Origin: Coptis chinensis
Taxonomy: Eukaryota; Streptophyta; Magnoliopsida; Ranunculales; Ranunculaceae
Assembly (NCBI GenBank): GCA_015680905.1
Contig: CM027379.1
Coordinates: 28,352,501-28,416,500 of the forward strand
Reading direction: 5' to 3'
Length of the DNA stretch: 64,000 bases
Position numbers and translations under genes: made by a program. Shown one piece after another: positions 12,621 through 24,381 of the stretch. The notes below the pieces were generated by a model. The model had not been told where the DNA came from. It did not search any database and was given only the letters and a program-made list of their open reading frames with translations. Numbering within the stretch: the stretch's first letter is position 1; every line of letters begins with the position of its first letter.

Positions 12621-13744
12621 GTTAGCCCCTACATAGATGAATTTAGGATCGTCTTCTATCCCTAAATTCACTTTCTGTCTTTCTTCAGTTTGTACTGTGG
12701 CTTGTGGTGGTGGAGTGTCCTCTGGGGGACTGCGTTCTGTAGTTTCTTTGTCGATCGGATAACTAATGGGAGTGGCCGCAGGAATTGGAGCGTCTTCTGT
12801 GGTTACGACAACAGGGTCTGGTAAGACTTCTGTGGTCATGACAACAGCGGTTGAAGTGATCTTCTGAAGCTGTAGTGGTTGTGTGAGACATGGTGGGGAG
12901 ATCTCTGGGGTTTTGATAAGAGGATCGGCAATTGTTGGAGCGACTTCTGGATTCCTGACTGGTGGGTCGACAACTGCTTTAGCGACCTTTGGGGTCAATA
13001 CAGGCGAATAGACCTTCTTGTTGGAGCCCCTAGCGCTCTGTTTAGGTGCTTTGGCTCTAACTTCAGCGACCAAGTCTTTGGCCATTGTGTAATTGGTGGG
13101 CTCGTTCCGTGCACTGACAAGTGAGTCAGCGGTCTTGTTTGCTGAGAGGATTTGGTTACAATGATAGGCCTCGAGCTGGTTGCTTTGAAGCTCCATCATG
13201 CCCCTAGGGCCTGGAAAGTGGAGAACTTGATGCAATGTTGACGGTATAGCCTGCATTTGATGAATCCAACGTCGCCCTAAGATGACGTTGTAGGACGACT
13301 TGATGTCAAGGACGCTAAAATGTGTATTGAAGCTGACTTTATCTTCTCACGATCCCACAGAAACTGGGAGTATGATATCACCAATTGGGTCGGCTCTGGA
13401 GCCATTGAACCCGTAAAGAGGAGCAATCGGATCTATGAATACTGACTTAGGTAAGTTCATCTCCTGGATTGTATGGTAGAACAAAATGTCGCATGAACTA
13501 CCAGGGTCAATCAGAACATGCTTGACTGTCCAGTCGCTGATTTTGACATGGACTACGAGCGCGTCATTGTGCGGGAGGCAAACCTTGTTGAGGTCGGCCT
13601 CTGTGAAAGTGATATCCCCTGTGTTGCGACCTTAAATTCGCGAGGCAGGTGCCGCTTGTGAAGAAAAGTGGTAGACCTCTTGAAGGGCCCCCACAAGCCT
13701 TATTTTCTCTCTAGATGAACTAACTGAGTCATCTGGGAAAGTGA
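12621..13744 (-). pseudogene. Element A aspartic protease and linker
   Basis: Around 13380-13540 the minus strand reads VLIDPGSSCDILFYHTI, LYGFNGSRADPIGDI and VILGRRWIHQMQAIPST, the pattern of a retropepsin-like protease (usually D-T/S-G-S, then ILGR). The second active-site residue is Pro here, which may be decay. A long Pro/Thr/Val-rich linker (12650-13100) joins it to RT. Stops near 13350 and 13632 break the frame. Confidence 0.7.
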
Positions 13745-15055
13745 TCATATGAATAGTTCTTTCATTATCGCGATCGGATGAGTGTTGCGTCGCTCATGAC
13801 GGGAACGATCTCTGGGACGCCCTCTGCTATAGGGGATTGTGGTGATCATTGCGAGGTGGAGATCTATTGCGCACCCTTCGAGCCATAAGTTTGTGGCGCA
13901 CATCGCCATCAGCAATGTTGGTGTATTGCTTGATATGGCCTGTTTCAATGAGGTCCTGGAGGTAATGCTTTAGCCCCCAGCATGCGTCAGTTTTGTGACA
14001 TTTTGCTCGGTGGAAAGCGCAGTAAGGCTTGTCAGGTCGATCTGCCGGTTGCCGCACGTCAGGTCGGTAATACGCAGCTCGCTTAATCTTATCCAGTATG
14101 TAGTTGGGAGACCGTGTGAGGACAGCGAACTCGCGGTCATTGTTTGTCATGTTCCCCAGCTTCTGCTCCTGCGGTCTGGACCCCTTTTTGGTAGGTGGGG
14201 AATTGCGGAGATCGCTGCTACTTCCTATTCCTCTGTTAAGCCATGAAGTTTCAGGCTTTCCTATAACTTAATGTACTTGTCCACTTGAGCGTATAGCTCG
14301 GATTGCGTTTCTGGACGTTCCTTCATCAACGACTTGGAGAGGTTTGTGTTGCGCACTCGACAGGCGTTGGAGAATGCCAGTGTGGCAAAGGATTCTTTAA
14401 GACCACTTTCCATGCATAACAGTTCAGCTTTGAACCGTCCTAGAAACTGGCGAATGGTTTCATCTTCACCAAATGATAGCTGGAAGAGTGAATCAAGATC
14501 AGCTTTTTTACGTCTATTGTGGACATACTGACTGGCAAACAGATCGGTGAGTTGCTCGAAAGTCTTTATCGAGTCTGGCTCGAGTGAAAAGAACCAATCG
14601 AGTGCGCCATCTTTAAGACTGGCGGGAAACAATCGAAAATGAAGATAATCAAACTCTGGTACACTATAGAGTGCGAGACTTTGAATGTAACGAGCTACGT
14701 GCTAACCAGAACACGTGCTGCCATCATACATTGGAAAATGTGGTTGTACGAAATCTAGAGGAGATGCTATGCTAAGTACCTCAGAAGTGAACGGGGACGA
14801 GCGGTATGTCTTCAGCATTTTTTGGACAATCTGGGTGGCGTCCTTCTTGACTGCACTTTGGTCGATCCGTTGTGACAGTTCGTTAATCTGTTGATTAACT
14901 TCATTGATGCCATCTTCTGGTAAGGTACCTGGCGGATTTTGCGTGTCCACTTGAGCACGTAGCGTAACATTCTCCTACCTGAGCAGGGTGATTTGCTCAT
15001 TCATCATTCCTAATTGATCAGCTAAACCTTGGATTTGAGCTTTGAGGCTTGCCAT
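13745..15055 (-). pseudogene. Element A gag
   Basis: The likely start is the ATG at 15055 (MASLKAQIQGLADQLG), about 70 nt after the primer-binding site; a TAG interrupts near 14977. Conserved gag features follow: FVQPHFPMYDGS, then FPASLKDGALDWFFSLEPDS, FASQYV, KKADLDSLFQL and ETIRQFLGRFKAEL. After a frameshift near 14150-14260 comes KPYCAFHRAKCHKTDACWGL, a Cys/His motif typical of Tat gag. The product would form the particle that packages element RNA. Confidence 0.8.
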
Positions 15056-15123
15056 GCTTCGTGGGCTTGAGAACTTTGCTTTTTGGTTTTAAGATTGTTT
15101 AAGTGGTTTCTCAAGAAATCGAG

Positions 15124-15139
15124 CCCACAGACGGCGCCA
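15124..15139 (-). other. Primer-binding site of element A
   Basis: On the minus strand the sequence TGGCGCCGTCTGTGGG begins 1 nt inside the LTR end. The first nine bases are complementary to the 3' end of plant tRNA-Asp; the rest is not, so the primer tRNA is not settled. Element C has the same TGGCGCCGTCTGTG. Confidence 0.7.
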
Positions 15140-15140
15140 A

Positions 15141-15603
15141 TGTAAAGGAGCGTTTTAGTCTTCCTTTACATACAAGGGAGGAAGGAGAATGGGATTGAAT
15201 TTAGGAAAGACCGAGTTCGTTGATGAGCGAACTGCCTACGTATCTTGCTCTCGATTCTGGGGGGAGAGAAGAATCAGGTCTGGCGTAGTTCATATAGGGA
15301 GTATTTATAGGCGATGAAAGTGAATCTTCTCCCAACACGTGTAAAGATCAGTACAAATGTAGGGTGGAGATTGCTGAGTCGTGTGAGAACTGTGCTAGTA
15401 GGTCTGCTGTAATGATGGGGATTAGTAGCATGGGTTAGTAGCTTGCGGTAGTGGTTAGTAGCCGGCGGCAGTGATTTGCGTACGTGTAGTTTTATACATG
15501 ATTGCTTCTAGAAGGTAAGCTGAGTCATGATATAAAACGATCTGTGTAATTACACGAACTGTTCTAGAGCGATCTCGTAGCTTGTGGATGCGATCTAGTG
15601 ACA
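15141..15603 (-). repeat. 5' LTR of element A
   Basis: The inner edge (TGTAAAGG on the plus strand, LTR end CCTTTACA on the element strand) is set by the primer-binding site. The outer edge is placed at TAGTGACA (15603), giving a TG start on the minus strand and a length of 463 bp, close to the 431 bp of element D. A TATA-like CTATAAATACT lies near 15300 on the minus strand, at about the same distance from the LTR start as in D. The outer edge has no second copy to check against. Confidence 0.55.
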
Positions 15604-16193
15604 TAGGTTGGCAAAGTAAGTCAGAGGTCGGTGTGGTATTTCCACCATGCTGAGCACGTGCTTGATATTCCTGAAGGAGAATATCACTCCCTTATAGCAC
15701 TCTTGCTGTATAATCTTTCCAAAGGCTAGTAAATTCTGGACACAGTTGACATTAGATGGCAGACTGCAGTCACATGCGTGGATTGGCCAAGACTTGACCA
15801 TCAACTAACTCGTCTCCAATCTCCACCATAAATACACATTATTTTCAAGTCAAACATTTGTCGTTGCAAGCCATAAATGATGTCCAAGTATATGTTTTTG
15901 CAATGGAACACGTGAGGGATCGAACTGAGAATGATCTCAGCTTGCCGCAGATGATCAAGGTGATCATATGTATTGTACTTTCAATGCATGTTAATTGACT
16001 TATTCATGTCCATCAGTCCATAATTGTTCCAAAGAAAGCATCAAGACATCCATTTCAGTCAATAGTCATCAACTAATAACTAGTGGCGTGACCTGACCTG
16101 ACCTGACCTCTATTATTTGCAACTGTATGTGGAGGGCTTTTAAATGGTGTCCAATTCTTAGTTTCTGCCATTGCATATTTTCATCTTTGGCCA
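15604..16193. other. Flank between element A and the receptor-kinase fragment
   Basis: This AT-rich DNA has no open frame I can support. It contains a short CTGACCTGACCTGAC run at about 16091. It is probably the upstream region of the receptor-kinase pseudogene interrupted by element C. Confidence 0.4.
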
Positions 16194-16269
16194 TGGTTGC
16201 TCATGGACATTCCTTAGACAGTGACACTACTGTCTTGCTGGAAGTTGTCAAAACAATCATGTTGGTTGT

Positions 16270-16672
16270 TGTAGTGGGCAAATATCGTGCATAAATGCAT
16301 TATATCTGATATTTCAAAACTGGAAACATTGACATAAGGGAATGTTTCGGTATATTTTGAGAATATGTTTAAATATTTGCAAGTATTGAGCGGGAAAGAG
16401 GAGGAGGAAGACAAGGGACACGTGTCAAAGATTGACTAAGCCGAATCAGGACACTAGCTATATAAAGACTGGAAGATATCAGAAAAAGGATTCATTCATT
16501 ATCCAAAAAATCATTTGTAAAGAAGAGAGAGAAGCAGAGAGAGAAATTGTAAACTGTGATCGCCATTTTAAAACGCTTATTCAATTCATCTTATTCTTCA
16601 ATTCTGTTCCTATCATTCGTTCTATTGAGGTGATCTTAGAACATAGGAAAGAAAGTGTTCTTAGACATCACA
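16270..16672 (+). repeat. 5' LTR of element C
   Basis: This 403-bp LTR has a TATA box (CTATATAAAGACT) near 16457. It differs from the 3' LTR by small indels, including an AGATATCAGAAAAAGG segment absent from the 3' copy, and by scattered substitutions. Confidence 0.9.
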
Positions 16673-16673
16673 T

Positions 16674-16689
16674 TGGCGCCGTCTGTGTA
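16674..16689 (+). other. Primer-binding site of element C
   Basis: TGGCGCCGTCTGTGTA starts one base after the LTR end. The first 14 bases are identical to the site in element A, supporting a shared primer type. Confidence 0.7.
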
Positions 16690-16808
16690 TCAAGAACAAG
16701 AAAATTTTATGTTTTCTTCTTCTTCGATATAGAATCCATAGTTGTGTTCTTTGTTTGAGAGGTACAAGAGTGAAGAAAGGTGAGTAAGACAGTGAGTTTT
16801 GAAGCATA

Positions 16809-18380
16809 ATGGCTCCAAGGAAGAAAACAAACAATAAAAGGATGGATAACGATAATCAGTCGCAAACAAGAAATACAAGAGCTTCTGGAAGTCGGCGATA
16901 TCAAGAGGAAAATAAGGAAGGTAGTAATGCAATAGAGGAAATTCTGAAAAGGTTGGAGGAAGTGGAAAAGCTAAATGGGATACTACTAAAGGAGAACCAA
17001 GAGATGAAGAAAAGAAGTCCAAATGTGGTTGTAAAAGATGTCCAGGGAGAGGAAGAAGAGGAATGTAGTTCTAGATCAGGTAGTCACTTTGTGGAGAAAG
17101 CATCGGAAAAACCTGAAAGAACTACAGAAGCATCGCCGGTACTGGAAATGCCGATACCACAACCCATCACTAAAGAAATGATACAGGAGATGATGCAAAA
17201 CCAGCTTCTAGAAAAGACTTCTGCTTCAATAAGAAAACTGGCGGACGATGTCAGCAGAAATCCAATACATCAGAGTGTTGAGATGATGCCCATTCCACCA
17301 AAGTTCAAATTTCTGAAGTGCACCCAATATGATGGCACATCAAATCCGATGGACCATTTATTTGGATATCGACATCAGTTTTCGATATATAAAGGTACAA
17401 CTTACCTGGATTCATTATTATGTAAATCTTTTTCTGCAAGCATGAAGGGGAAAGCGTTGAAGTGGTTTTGTTCACTACTGGAAGGATCGATATCATGTTA
17501 TCTGGAGATTGAAGAAGAGTTTTTGTCAAATTATGGTCATCAGCGAGTAAAACCAAAGCAGGTGTCAGTCTTGTTCCAACTTAAGCAAGGAAAGAAGGAA
17601 TCTCTAAAAACGTTCTTATCTAGGTTCAAGGTAGAGGTACAGCTAGTGGAGCATTTAGATCAGTCAGAAATGACGGCAGTAATGGCGTTTCAGACAGGAC
17701 TTATTCTAGGTTCCGACATGCACAAATATATGCTTCGGAAGGAGATTAAAACTCTGAGAAAGTTGTATGATAAGACTGAAAAAGATGTGCAAGTTGAGGA
17801 GGGAATTATGGCGGCATCAAATCAGTTAGTACTATAGGTATCGGAATCAAGTAAGTCGGCTAAGGATGATAACTACAATAAGTCTGATAAAAGGAAGACA
17901 GCAGATTCATATGCAAAGGTGGAAAACCAACCATCGCAGAAGAAGAGGTTTGAAAGGTTGCTGAAAGAAGAGTTAGACCTGAGCAATTACATCGCCATTA
18001 ATACAACAGTAGAAGATATCTTAAGGAGGGTGGGGAAAGAACCTTATTTCCAACATCCAGTTCACAAGCTTAGGGAAATAGCAGATAAACCTTTTTGTAA
18101 TTTCCATAAGGTCAAAAATCATGAAACAAATAAGTGTTTACAATTGCTCAGAGAAGTGGATAGATTAATGCGAGATAGGAAGCTTCGCAAATTCAGGGCA
18201 GATGCTCAGCCAGAAGTAACAGTGATGGTGAATGATAAGCCTTTGGGAGTGATCAACATGATTTACAAAGGAGTTATCCCACAGAAGAATATTATAAGGG
18301 ATAAGATCAGAAAAATATCAACAGTAAAGGAAGTGCTTGAAGTGAACATAAAGCCGGTACCAGTGAATCCATCATTAGTA
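16809..18380 (+). pseudogene. Element C gag
   Basis: The ATG at 16809 opens MAPRKKTNNKRMDND, a basic start followed by a short coiled-coil stretch (EEILKRLEEVEKLNGILL). The gag core shows FKFLKCTQYDGTSNPMDHL, FSASMKGKALKWFCSL, QVSVLFQLKQGKKESLKTFL and FKVEVQLVEHLDQSEM. A TAG at 17835 breaks the frame; after it come YFQHPVHKLREIADKPFCNF and HKVKNHETNKCLQLL, the Cys/His motif of Tat gag proteins. There is one main nonsense codon, otherwise the frame is well preserved. Confidence 0.85.
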
Positions 18381-18956
18381 GCGGCGAGTATACCTGGAGC
18401 TATTATGCTTGTTCCTAATGATTTGTCAAAGGTGATGCTACCTCATGATAATGCATTGTTAATTACGTTAAGGATTTCTGGCTATGATGTGCAGAAAATA
18501 TTGGTGGATTGCGGAAGTTCGGTCAATATTTTGTTCTGGAAAGCATATACAGGTATCGGATTTGATGAGTCGCATTTGAAGGAGCCGAAGTTTAATTTGT
18601 ATGGTTTTAATGGGACTTCAACTAGACCAACTGGAGAAATAAAGTTGCCAATAAGGGCAGGTCCACAAACAATAATGACTAAGTTCATAGTCATCAAGCA
18701 TCATTCGGATCATAATGCTATATTAGGAAGAAAATGGATACATGCTATGAGAGCAGTTCCCAGCACCTTTTACCAAGTTATCAGATTTCCGACTGCTTAT
18801 GGACCACATGAGATATGAGGTGATCAGTCAGAATCTAAAAAATACAATTTCGTCATTGTAAAGGGGCTGATGAAAGAAAAGAAAATTGATACTGGGGGCG
18901 TCTCGGAAGACACCAAATAGCAATTAGCCAAGGAATTATCTCTAAAATCCGATACA
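18381..18956 (+). pseudogene. Element C aspartic protease
   Basis: The frame continues from the gag C-terminus into ILVDCGSSVNILFWKA, NLYGFNGTSTRPTGEIKLP and HNAILGRKWIHAMRAVPST, the expected protease order. The active-site triplet reads D-C-G instead of D-T/S-G. Stops at 18818 and 18920 separate it from RT. Confidence 0.75.
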
Positions 18957-20937
18957 ATGAAGCATCAGCAGGATTTTAGATTTATATCAAAACTGGAGAT
19001 TGAAATGGAAGTAGTTCCAAGCAAAACAATGGAGGAGGTACAAAAAGTTATTATTAGTCAAAATGATGAAAGTTGTTTCACTTTTATCGGAACAGAGATG
19101 AGTGCAGGAGTCAGACAAGATCTGATAGATTTCTTAAGGACAAATAAAGATATATTCGCATGGTCGATGGCAGACCTTCCAGGTATTGACCCTCTTATAT
19201 GCTCTCATAAGTTGAATATGCGAGAAGGAGCAGTTCCTATGCATCAGAAGCATAGGAAGGTTCGGCCGATATATGCAGATACGGTGCAAAATGAGATAAA
19301 AAAAGATGTTGGAATGTGGAATCATCAAAGAAATCGATAACTCCGAATGGGTGGCAAATATTATTGTCGTCCCCAAAAAGAATGACAAAGTTAGGATCTG
19401 TGTGGATTTTACAGATGTTAACAAAGAGTGTCCGAAAGATTATTATCCGATGCCCAGGATTGATGAATTGGTCGATAGAACAGTGGGTTTTGAGTTGTTA
19501 AGTTTTTGTGATGGGCACTCAGGATATTTTCAAGTTGTCATGGCAGTACTAGATCAGTTAAAAACAACGTTTGTTGTGGAAGGAGGTCTGTATTGTTTTG
19601 TTCGAATGCCATTTGGTTTAAAGAATGCTGAAGCAACGTATCAGCATTTGGTGGAGAAAATGTTTAGGCATTTGATTAAATAGATTGTGGAAGTATATAT
19701 CGATGACATGGTAATCAAATCGAAAAAAGTCGAAGATCATGTTAAAGACCTCGATACAGTGTTTCGAATATTCATACAATTTAATATGAAGCTCAATCTA
19801 GAGAAATGTACTTTCGGGGTTAGTTCAAGGAAATTTCTGGGGTATATAGTCACAAAAAGAGGAATATATGTGAATCCAGACCAAATCCGAGCTATTCAGC
19901 AGATGCCTTCTCTGAGTACTAGAAAGCAGATATAGAAGCTAACAGGAAGAATTGCAGCTTTAAATAGGTTCATATCAAGAACTTTCGACCGATGCAAACC
20001 TTTATTCAAATTACTGAAGAAGAATACAAAGTTTATATGGGAGGAAGAATGTGAAGAAGCTTTCTCAGAATTAAATAAGTATCTCCAAGAAGTGCCAACT
20101 TTGATAAAGCCGGAGGAAGGTGATACTTTATTTTTATATTTAGCAGTATCGGATTTTGCTATTAGCTTGGTATTAGTAAAAATGGAAAATAGGTCTGAGC
20201 GACCTGTTAATTTCCAATCTAAGACCATGCTCGAGGCTGAAATCCGATATTTGATGTTGGAGAAATACGCGTTAGCTCTTCTTTATTCCACTCAAAGATT
20301 GAAACCTTATTTTCAAGCTCATTCAGTCATTGTTATGACAAATTTGCCGTTGAAACATACGTTGGCCAAAACAGCCAAGTCAGGGAGAATGGTGAAATGG
20401 TCGGTTCTTATAGATGAATTTGGAATTGAGTATCGGAATAGGGTTTCAGAAAAGAGTCAAGTGTTAGTGGATTTTCTAGCAGATTTTCCCTCTGAAGATG
20501 AAAATTGGAATATGGAAGAAGATAGTGGTTTACAGTTGAAAGAACCTGATGATGACATGGATGAGGATGATCCATGGGCTGGTACAAATGGGTGGAGACT
20601 TTTTGTCGATGGGTCATCAAGTCAAAAGGGATGCGGTATCGGAGCGGTACTGATAACACCAGACAATCAGAGATTGGAATCAACAGTTACTTTAGGATTC
20701 CACGCATCGAATAACGAAGCAGAATATGAGGCATTGCTTACAGGTTTGGAAATGGCTACATCGTTAAATGTCAAGGAGTTATCTGTATTCAGTGATTCTC
20801 AGCTGGTGGTAAGTCAGATCAATGGAGGGTATTCAACTAAATGCGATAATATGATCGATTATTTGAACTTTGTGAGAAAGAAGCTTCAGAATTTCAGTAG
20901 AATCAAATTTCTGCACCTCGATCGAGGAGAAAATTGA
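18957..20937 (+). pseudogene. Element C reverse transcriptase and RNase H
   Basis: RT motifs in order are WSMADLPGIDPLICSHKLN, a frameshift near 19306, then VANIIVVPKKNDKVRICVDF, CDGHSGYFQV, MPFGLKNAEATYQ, an in-frame TAG at 19681, and YIDDMVIKS at 19697. A second TAG at 19933 precedes the thumb and connection (LNRFISRTFDRCKPLF). RNase H (20592-20940) shows RLFVDGSSSQKGCGIGAVLI, NNEAEYEALLTGLEMA and VFSDSQLVVSQI, with the catalytic acidic residues in place. The TGA at 20935 separates it from integrase. Confidence 0.85.
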
Positions 20938-22314
20938 CATGCAAATGTTTTAGCATATGTTGCTGCTATGTTGGAGAATACAGAAGGACGGATATTGCAA
21001 GTGGGTGTTCAGCAGAACCCAAGTATCGATATAAAGCATCCTGAGATTATGTAAATAGATACGCTGGGGGCATCATGGTTAAGCAATTATATTTTGTTTT
21101 TGTCTAAAGGTGAATTACCCAAAGATAAAAATGAAGCTAGAATAATAAAATCTAGAGCTGAAAGATATCTGCTAATAGAGGATCACTTGTATCGGAAAAA
21201 TCCTGGGGGACTGCATTTGAAATGTATATCAGCCGCCGCTGAGGCAAATCAAATCATCGCAGAGATACATGAAGGGGAGTGCGAAAATCATTTGGCAGGG
21301 AGATCCTTGGCTAACAAGATAACAAGGCAAGGATATTTCTGGCCACAAATGAGAAGAGATTGTCTTCGTTACGCAAAAAAGTGCATTCAATGTCAAAAAC
21401 ATGGTCATGTTATTCATGTTCCAGCAGAGGAGTTGCATTATGTGTCAAACCCATGGCCGTTTGCTTTATGGGGAATGGACATTATGGGACCCCTAGTACC
21501 TAGGAGAGGCAAAAAAAGGTTCATGCTTGCTGTGATCGATTACTTTACTAAATGGGTGGAGGCGATAGCTTTGCAACATATCAGAGAACAGGATGTGATC
21601 ACTTTTTTATTTGAGAGAATGGTATGTCGATATGGTTGACCGTACGCCATAATATCGGATAATGGTCCTCAATTCATTGGAAGCAAGGTGAGAGATTTCC
21701 TAGAATCATATAAGATCAAGCACTTCACATCAGCACCTTATTATGCTCAGGAGAATGGGTAAGCTGAGGCGACAAATAAGACTATTATGGATAATATCAA
21801 AAATAAATTGGAGGATAAGAAAGGTTTATGGGTCGATGAGCTAAACAATGTGCTATGGGCATACCGAACAACTCCAAGAGTAGCTACAGAAGAGTCGCCA
21901 TTTACTCTAGCCTATGGGATGGAAGCAGTAACTCCAGCTGAGATGGTAGTATCTACATCCAGAACATTGCTTGTGGAAAAAGGTTTGAATGAACAAGGAA
22001 TGCATACAGAGATTTTAAACTTAGAGGAAAAACGGGAGCAAGCAAGAATTCAGCTTGATTGTTATCACAGACAGTTAAGGAAAGCATTCAATAAGAAAGT
22101 CAGAGGAAGAAGTTTCCAAGAAGGCGACTTAGTGTTGAAAGAAGTCACTCAAGTGACAAAAGAGAAGGGAGCAGGAAAGTTATCAGCCAACTGGGAGGGG
22201 CCCTATATCATACACAAGGTGGGAATAAACGGAGCATATTACTTGAAAAATGATGATGGTGATCTACTTCCAAAACCTCAGAATGTCAATAATCTGAAGG
22301 TATTTTATCAATAG
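20938..22314 (+). pseudogene. Element C integrase
   Basis: The zinc-binding part reads IIAEIHEGECENHLAGRSL then CLRYAKKCIQCQKHG (HHCC type). The core reads NPWPFALWGMDIMGPLVP, DYFTKWVEAIAL, a TGA at 21638, SDNGPQFIGSKV, and NG-stop-AEA, where TAA at 21760 replaces the usual Gln just before the catalytic Glu. The tail runs VLWAYRTTPRVATEESPFTL to NWEGPYIIHKVGINGAYYL and ends at 22314. At least three nonsense codons make it non-functional. Confidence 0.85.
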
Positions 22315-22425
22315 TGTAATTTTCAACTTTATCAGAGGAATGATCTATGTAGCAAGAATTTTTGAGATAATAAAAGGTTTGGATTCATAATGAAATGATG
22401 TTATAATATTATGTATTAAAGTCCT

Positions 22426-23804
22426 GTTATCGGCAGAAATGTTGGTATCAGGCATATCATCAAAAAGACCTGGTATCAGAAACAATGGCAGATACCGGGC
22501 ACAAAAAGTCATGTTATCGGCAGAAATGTTGGTATCAAGCATATCGTCAAAAAGACTTGGTATCAGAAACAATGACAGATACTGGGCACAAAAAGTCCTA
22601 TTATCGGCAGAAATGTTGGTATTAGGCATATCATCAAAAAGACCTGGTATCAGAAACAATGGCAGATACCAAGCACACAAAATCCTGTTATCGGCAGAAA
22701 TGTTGGTAGCAGGCATTAGGGGTGGGAATTTGGCCCTAACGACCCTAACCCGGCCCTGACCGACCCGACCCTAAGCCCTATAAAGCCCTCACAACTAAAG
22801 CCCTTACAGAGTTTAGGGCCGGCCCGGCCCAGCCCTAATGCCTTCTAGGGTAGGGCTAGGGCTAAGATTCTAAAACATAGGCCCGACCCTAATTCAGCCC
22901 TCATTAACCCGACCCTAACCAAGCCCTAACCAAGCCCTAACCGGCCCTGTTTCACACTTTCACTATAAATACACATACCATAATTGTCCAACTCTTTGTT
23001 AAATATTTTCAATTAAAATAACATTGTCCTTTGTAATTTATCACTTACACCCAAGGGTACTTCCAATAACTTGTCTTTATATAACAAAACTTGTCAACTT
23101 AATGTACCATGAAGAACAATGAGCACTAGCCTAATAAAAAATAAGACTTTATTCCTTTGATCATCAAGTCAAAGTCCATAACTTATTATTCTCAATTTCT
23201 TTTCTCACTTATTTCTTATAAATTATATTTTTATTCACATCCAAGCCAAGTCTAAAACTAAAGATTTCATTCCACACCATTAAAGCAAAATACAGAGCAG
23301 ACATTTGTAACATAGAAACCAAAAAACAACCTTTGTCAGAAAAATGACATTTGTAATCTCAAACCTTTCTCCATCACTTGTTCAAAAGCCAATATTTTCA
23401 TTTCCATATACAAAGCTTGAATCACTTTTAAATTAGAAGAAATGTAATATTATATTTGTTTGAATCTATTATAGAAATAATTTATGATATTACAAATAGT
23501 TTAACAACTTCCATGACCCTTAACCAAAACTATTATGTTTCTTCTTTATATCTATTACTTCTTCCTTTAAAATGATCATATAATTATTTGTCTATGTATT
23601 TCAATTTAAAATGTAATTTTAGTGAGGTTTGAGTACAAGGAAGAACAAATTCCGAACTCTCGATGTACTTCAGTTCATTAGATTGTGGATGTGCATTTTA
23701 AATTTTTGGACTTATACAAGATTATTACTAGATTGGTTGGACTTTGAGTTTGTAGATTATTGTACATTTTTGTAATATAAATGAGTTTTAAAACTGATGT
23801 AGTA

Positions 23805-23846
<42 letters not shown>

Positions 23847-24290
23847 CCCGGCCCTAAAGCCCGGCCCTAAAGCCTTTAAAGAGGGCTTAGGGTAGGATAA
23901 GGGCTTGAGGTTTAGACTTGTGACCCGGCCCGACCCGGCCCTATGCTGACTTTAGGGTCGGGCCGACCCGACCCTAATATTTGAAGGGCTTTAAATGTTT
24001 AGGGCCGGGCTAGCCCGACCCGGCCCATTGCCCACCCCTAGCAGGCATATTGTCAAAAGTCCTGGTATCAATAGACGTATTGATATCAGGCACATCGCCA
24101 AAAGTCCTGGTATCGATAGACGTATTGATATCAGGCACATTGTCAAAAGTCCTGGTATCAAAAACAATGGCCGATACCGGGCATATAAAGTCTTAATATT
24201 AGCAGAAATGTTGATATTAGGCATATTGTCAAAAGTGCTGGTATCAAAAGCAAGGACCGATACCAGATTACCATGCACATAAAGTGGATC
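22426..24290. repeat. Tandem array of 87-bp units in element C, split by a hAT element
   Basis: Units starting GTTATCGGCAGAAATGTTGG occur at 22426, 22513, 22600 and 22687, exactly 87 bp apart. Each holds GGTATC ... GATACC inverted motifs. The array resumes after the hAT insertion (24041-24290), where shorter related units (TATTGTCAAAAGTCCTGGTA) repeat. The open frames here are translations of the repeat and not genes. Confidence 0.85.
22717..24040. mobile_element. Non-autonomous hAT-like transposon, 1324 bp
   Basis: The termini are inverted: TAGGGGTGGGAATTTGGCC at the left, and GGCCCATTGCCCACCCCTA at the right, whose complement begins TAGGGGTGGGCAATGGGCC. The 8-bp duplication GCAGGCAT lies at 22709-22716 and 24041-24048, as expected for hAT. 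Both ends are GC-rich with many GGCCCTAA/CCCTAA blocks in inverted orientation; the middle is AT-rich with a (TA)n run at about 23809-23844. No transposase frame is visible, so movement would need a transposase from elsewhere. Confidence 0.88.
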
Positions 24291-24381
24291 GTATCGACAA
24301 CATGGAGGAGGTATATCGTGATTATGAAGGTGCGTTGTTTAAATTATTAATTTTGGCAATATTGGCATGTATAATTCTGAT

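Larger units (their letters stand above)
1..15603 (-). mobile_element. Tat-type Ty3/gypsy LTR retrotransposon A (3' LTR outside window)
   Basis: The element reads right to left: LTR, primer-binding site, gag with a Tat-type CxFHxxxxH zinc-knuckle-like motif, protease, RT (YIDD), RNase H, integrase, then a tandem-repeat spacer and an ORF on the opposite strand. This order, with RNase H before integrase and an antisense ORF after pol, fits the Tat/Grande/Retand group of Ty3/gypsy elements. Each pol domain carries stops or frameshifts, so the copy is dead. The RNase H region is split by a CACTA transposon at 5705-11473. Only one LTR is inside the window; the other must lie left of base 1 because the antisense ORF is already open at base 1. 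Lineage assignment is inference from domain order and motifs. Confidence 0.85.

Noticed and set aside
22439..22759. Open frames of 106 and 123 aa on both strands as possible genes
   Set aside because: They are translations of the 87-bp tandem repeat, whose length is a multiple of three, so frames stay open by chance.
22730..24030. Interstitial telomeric repeat
   Set aside because: The CCCTAA blocks are irregular, occur in both orientations and lie inside an element with inverted ends and an 8-bp target duplication.
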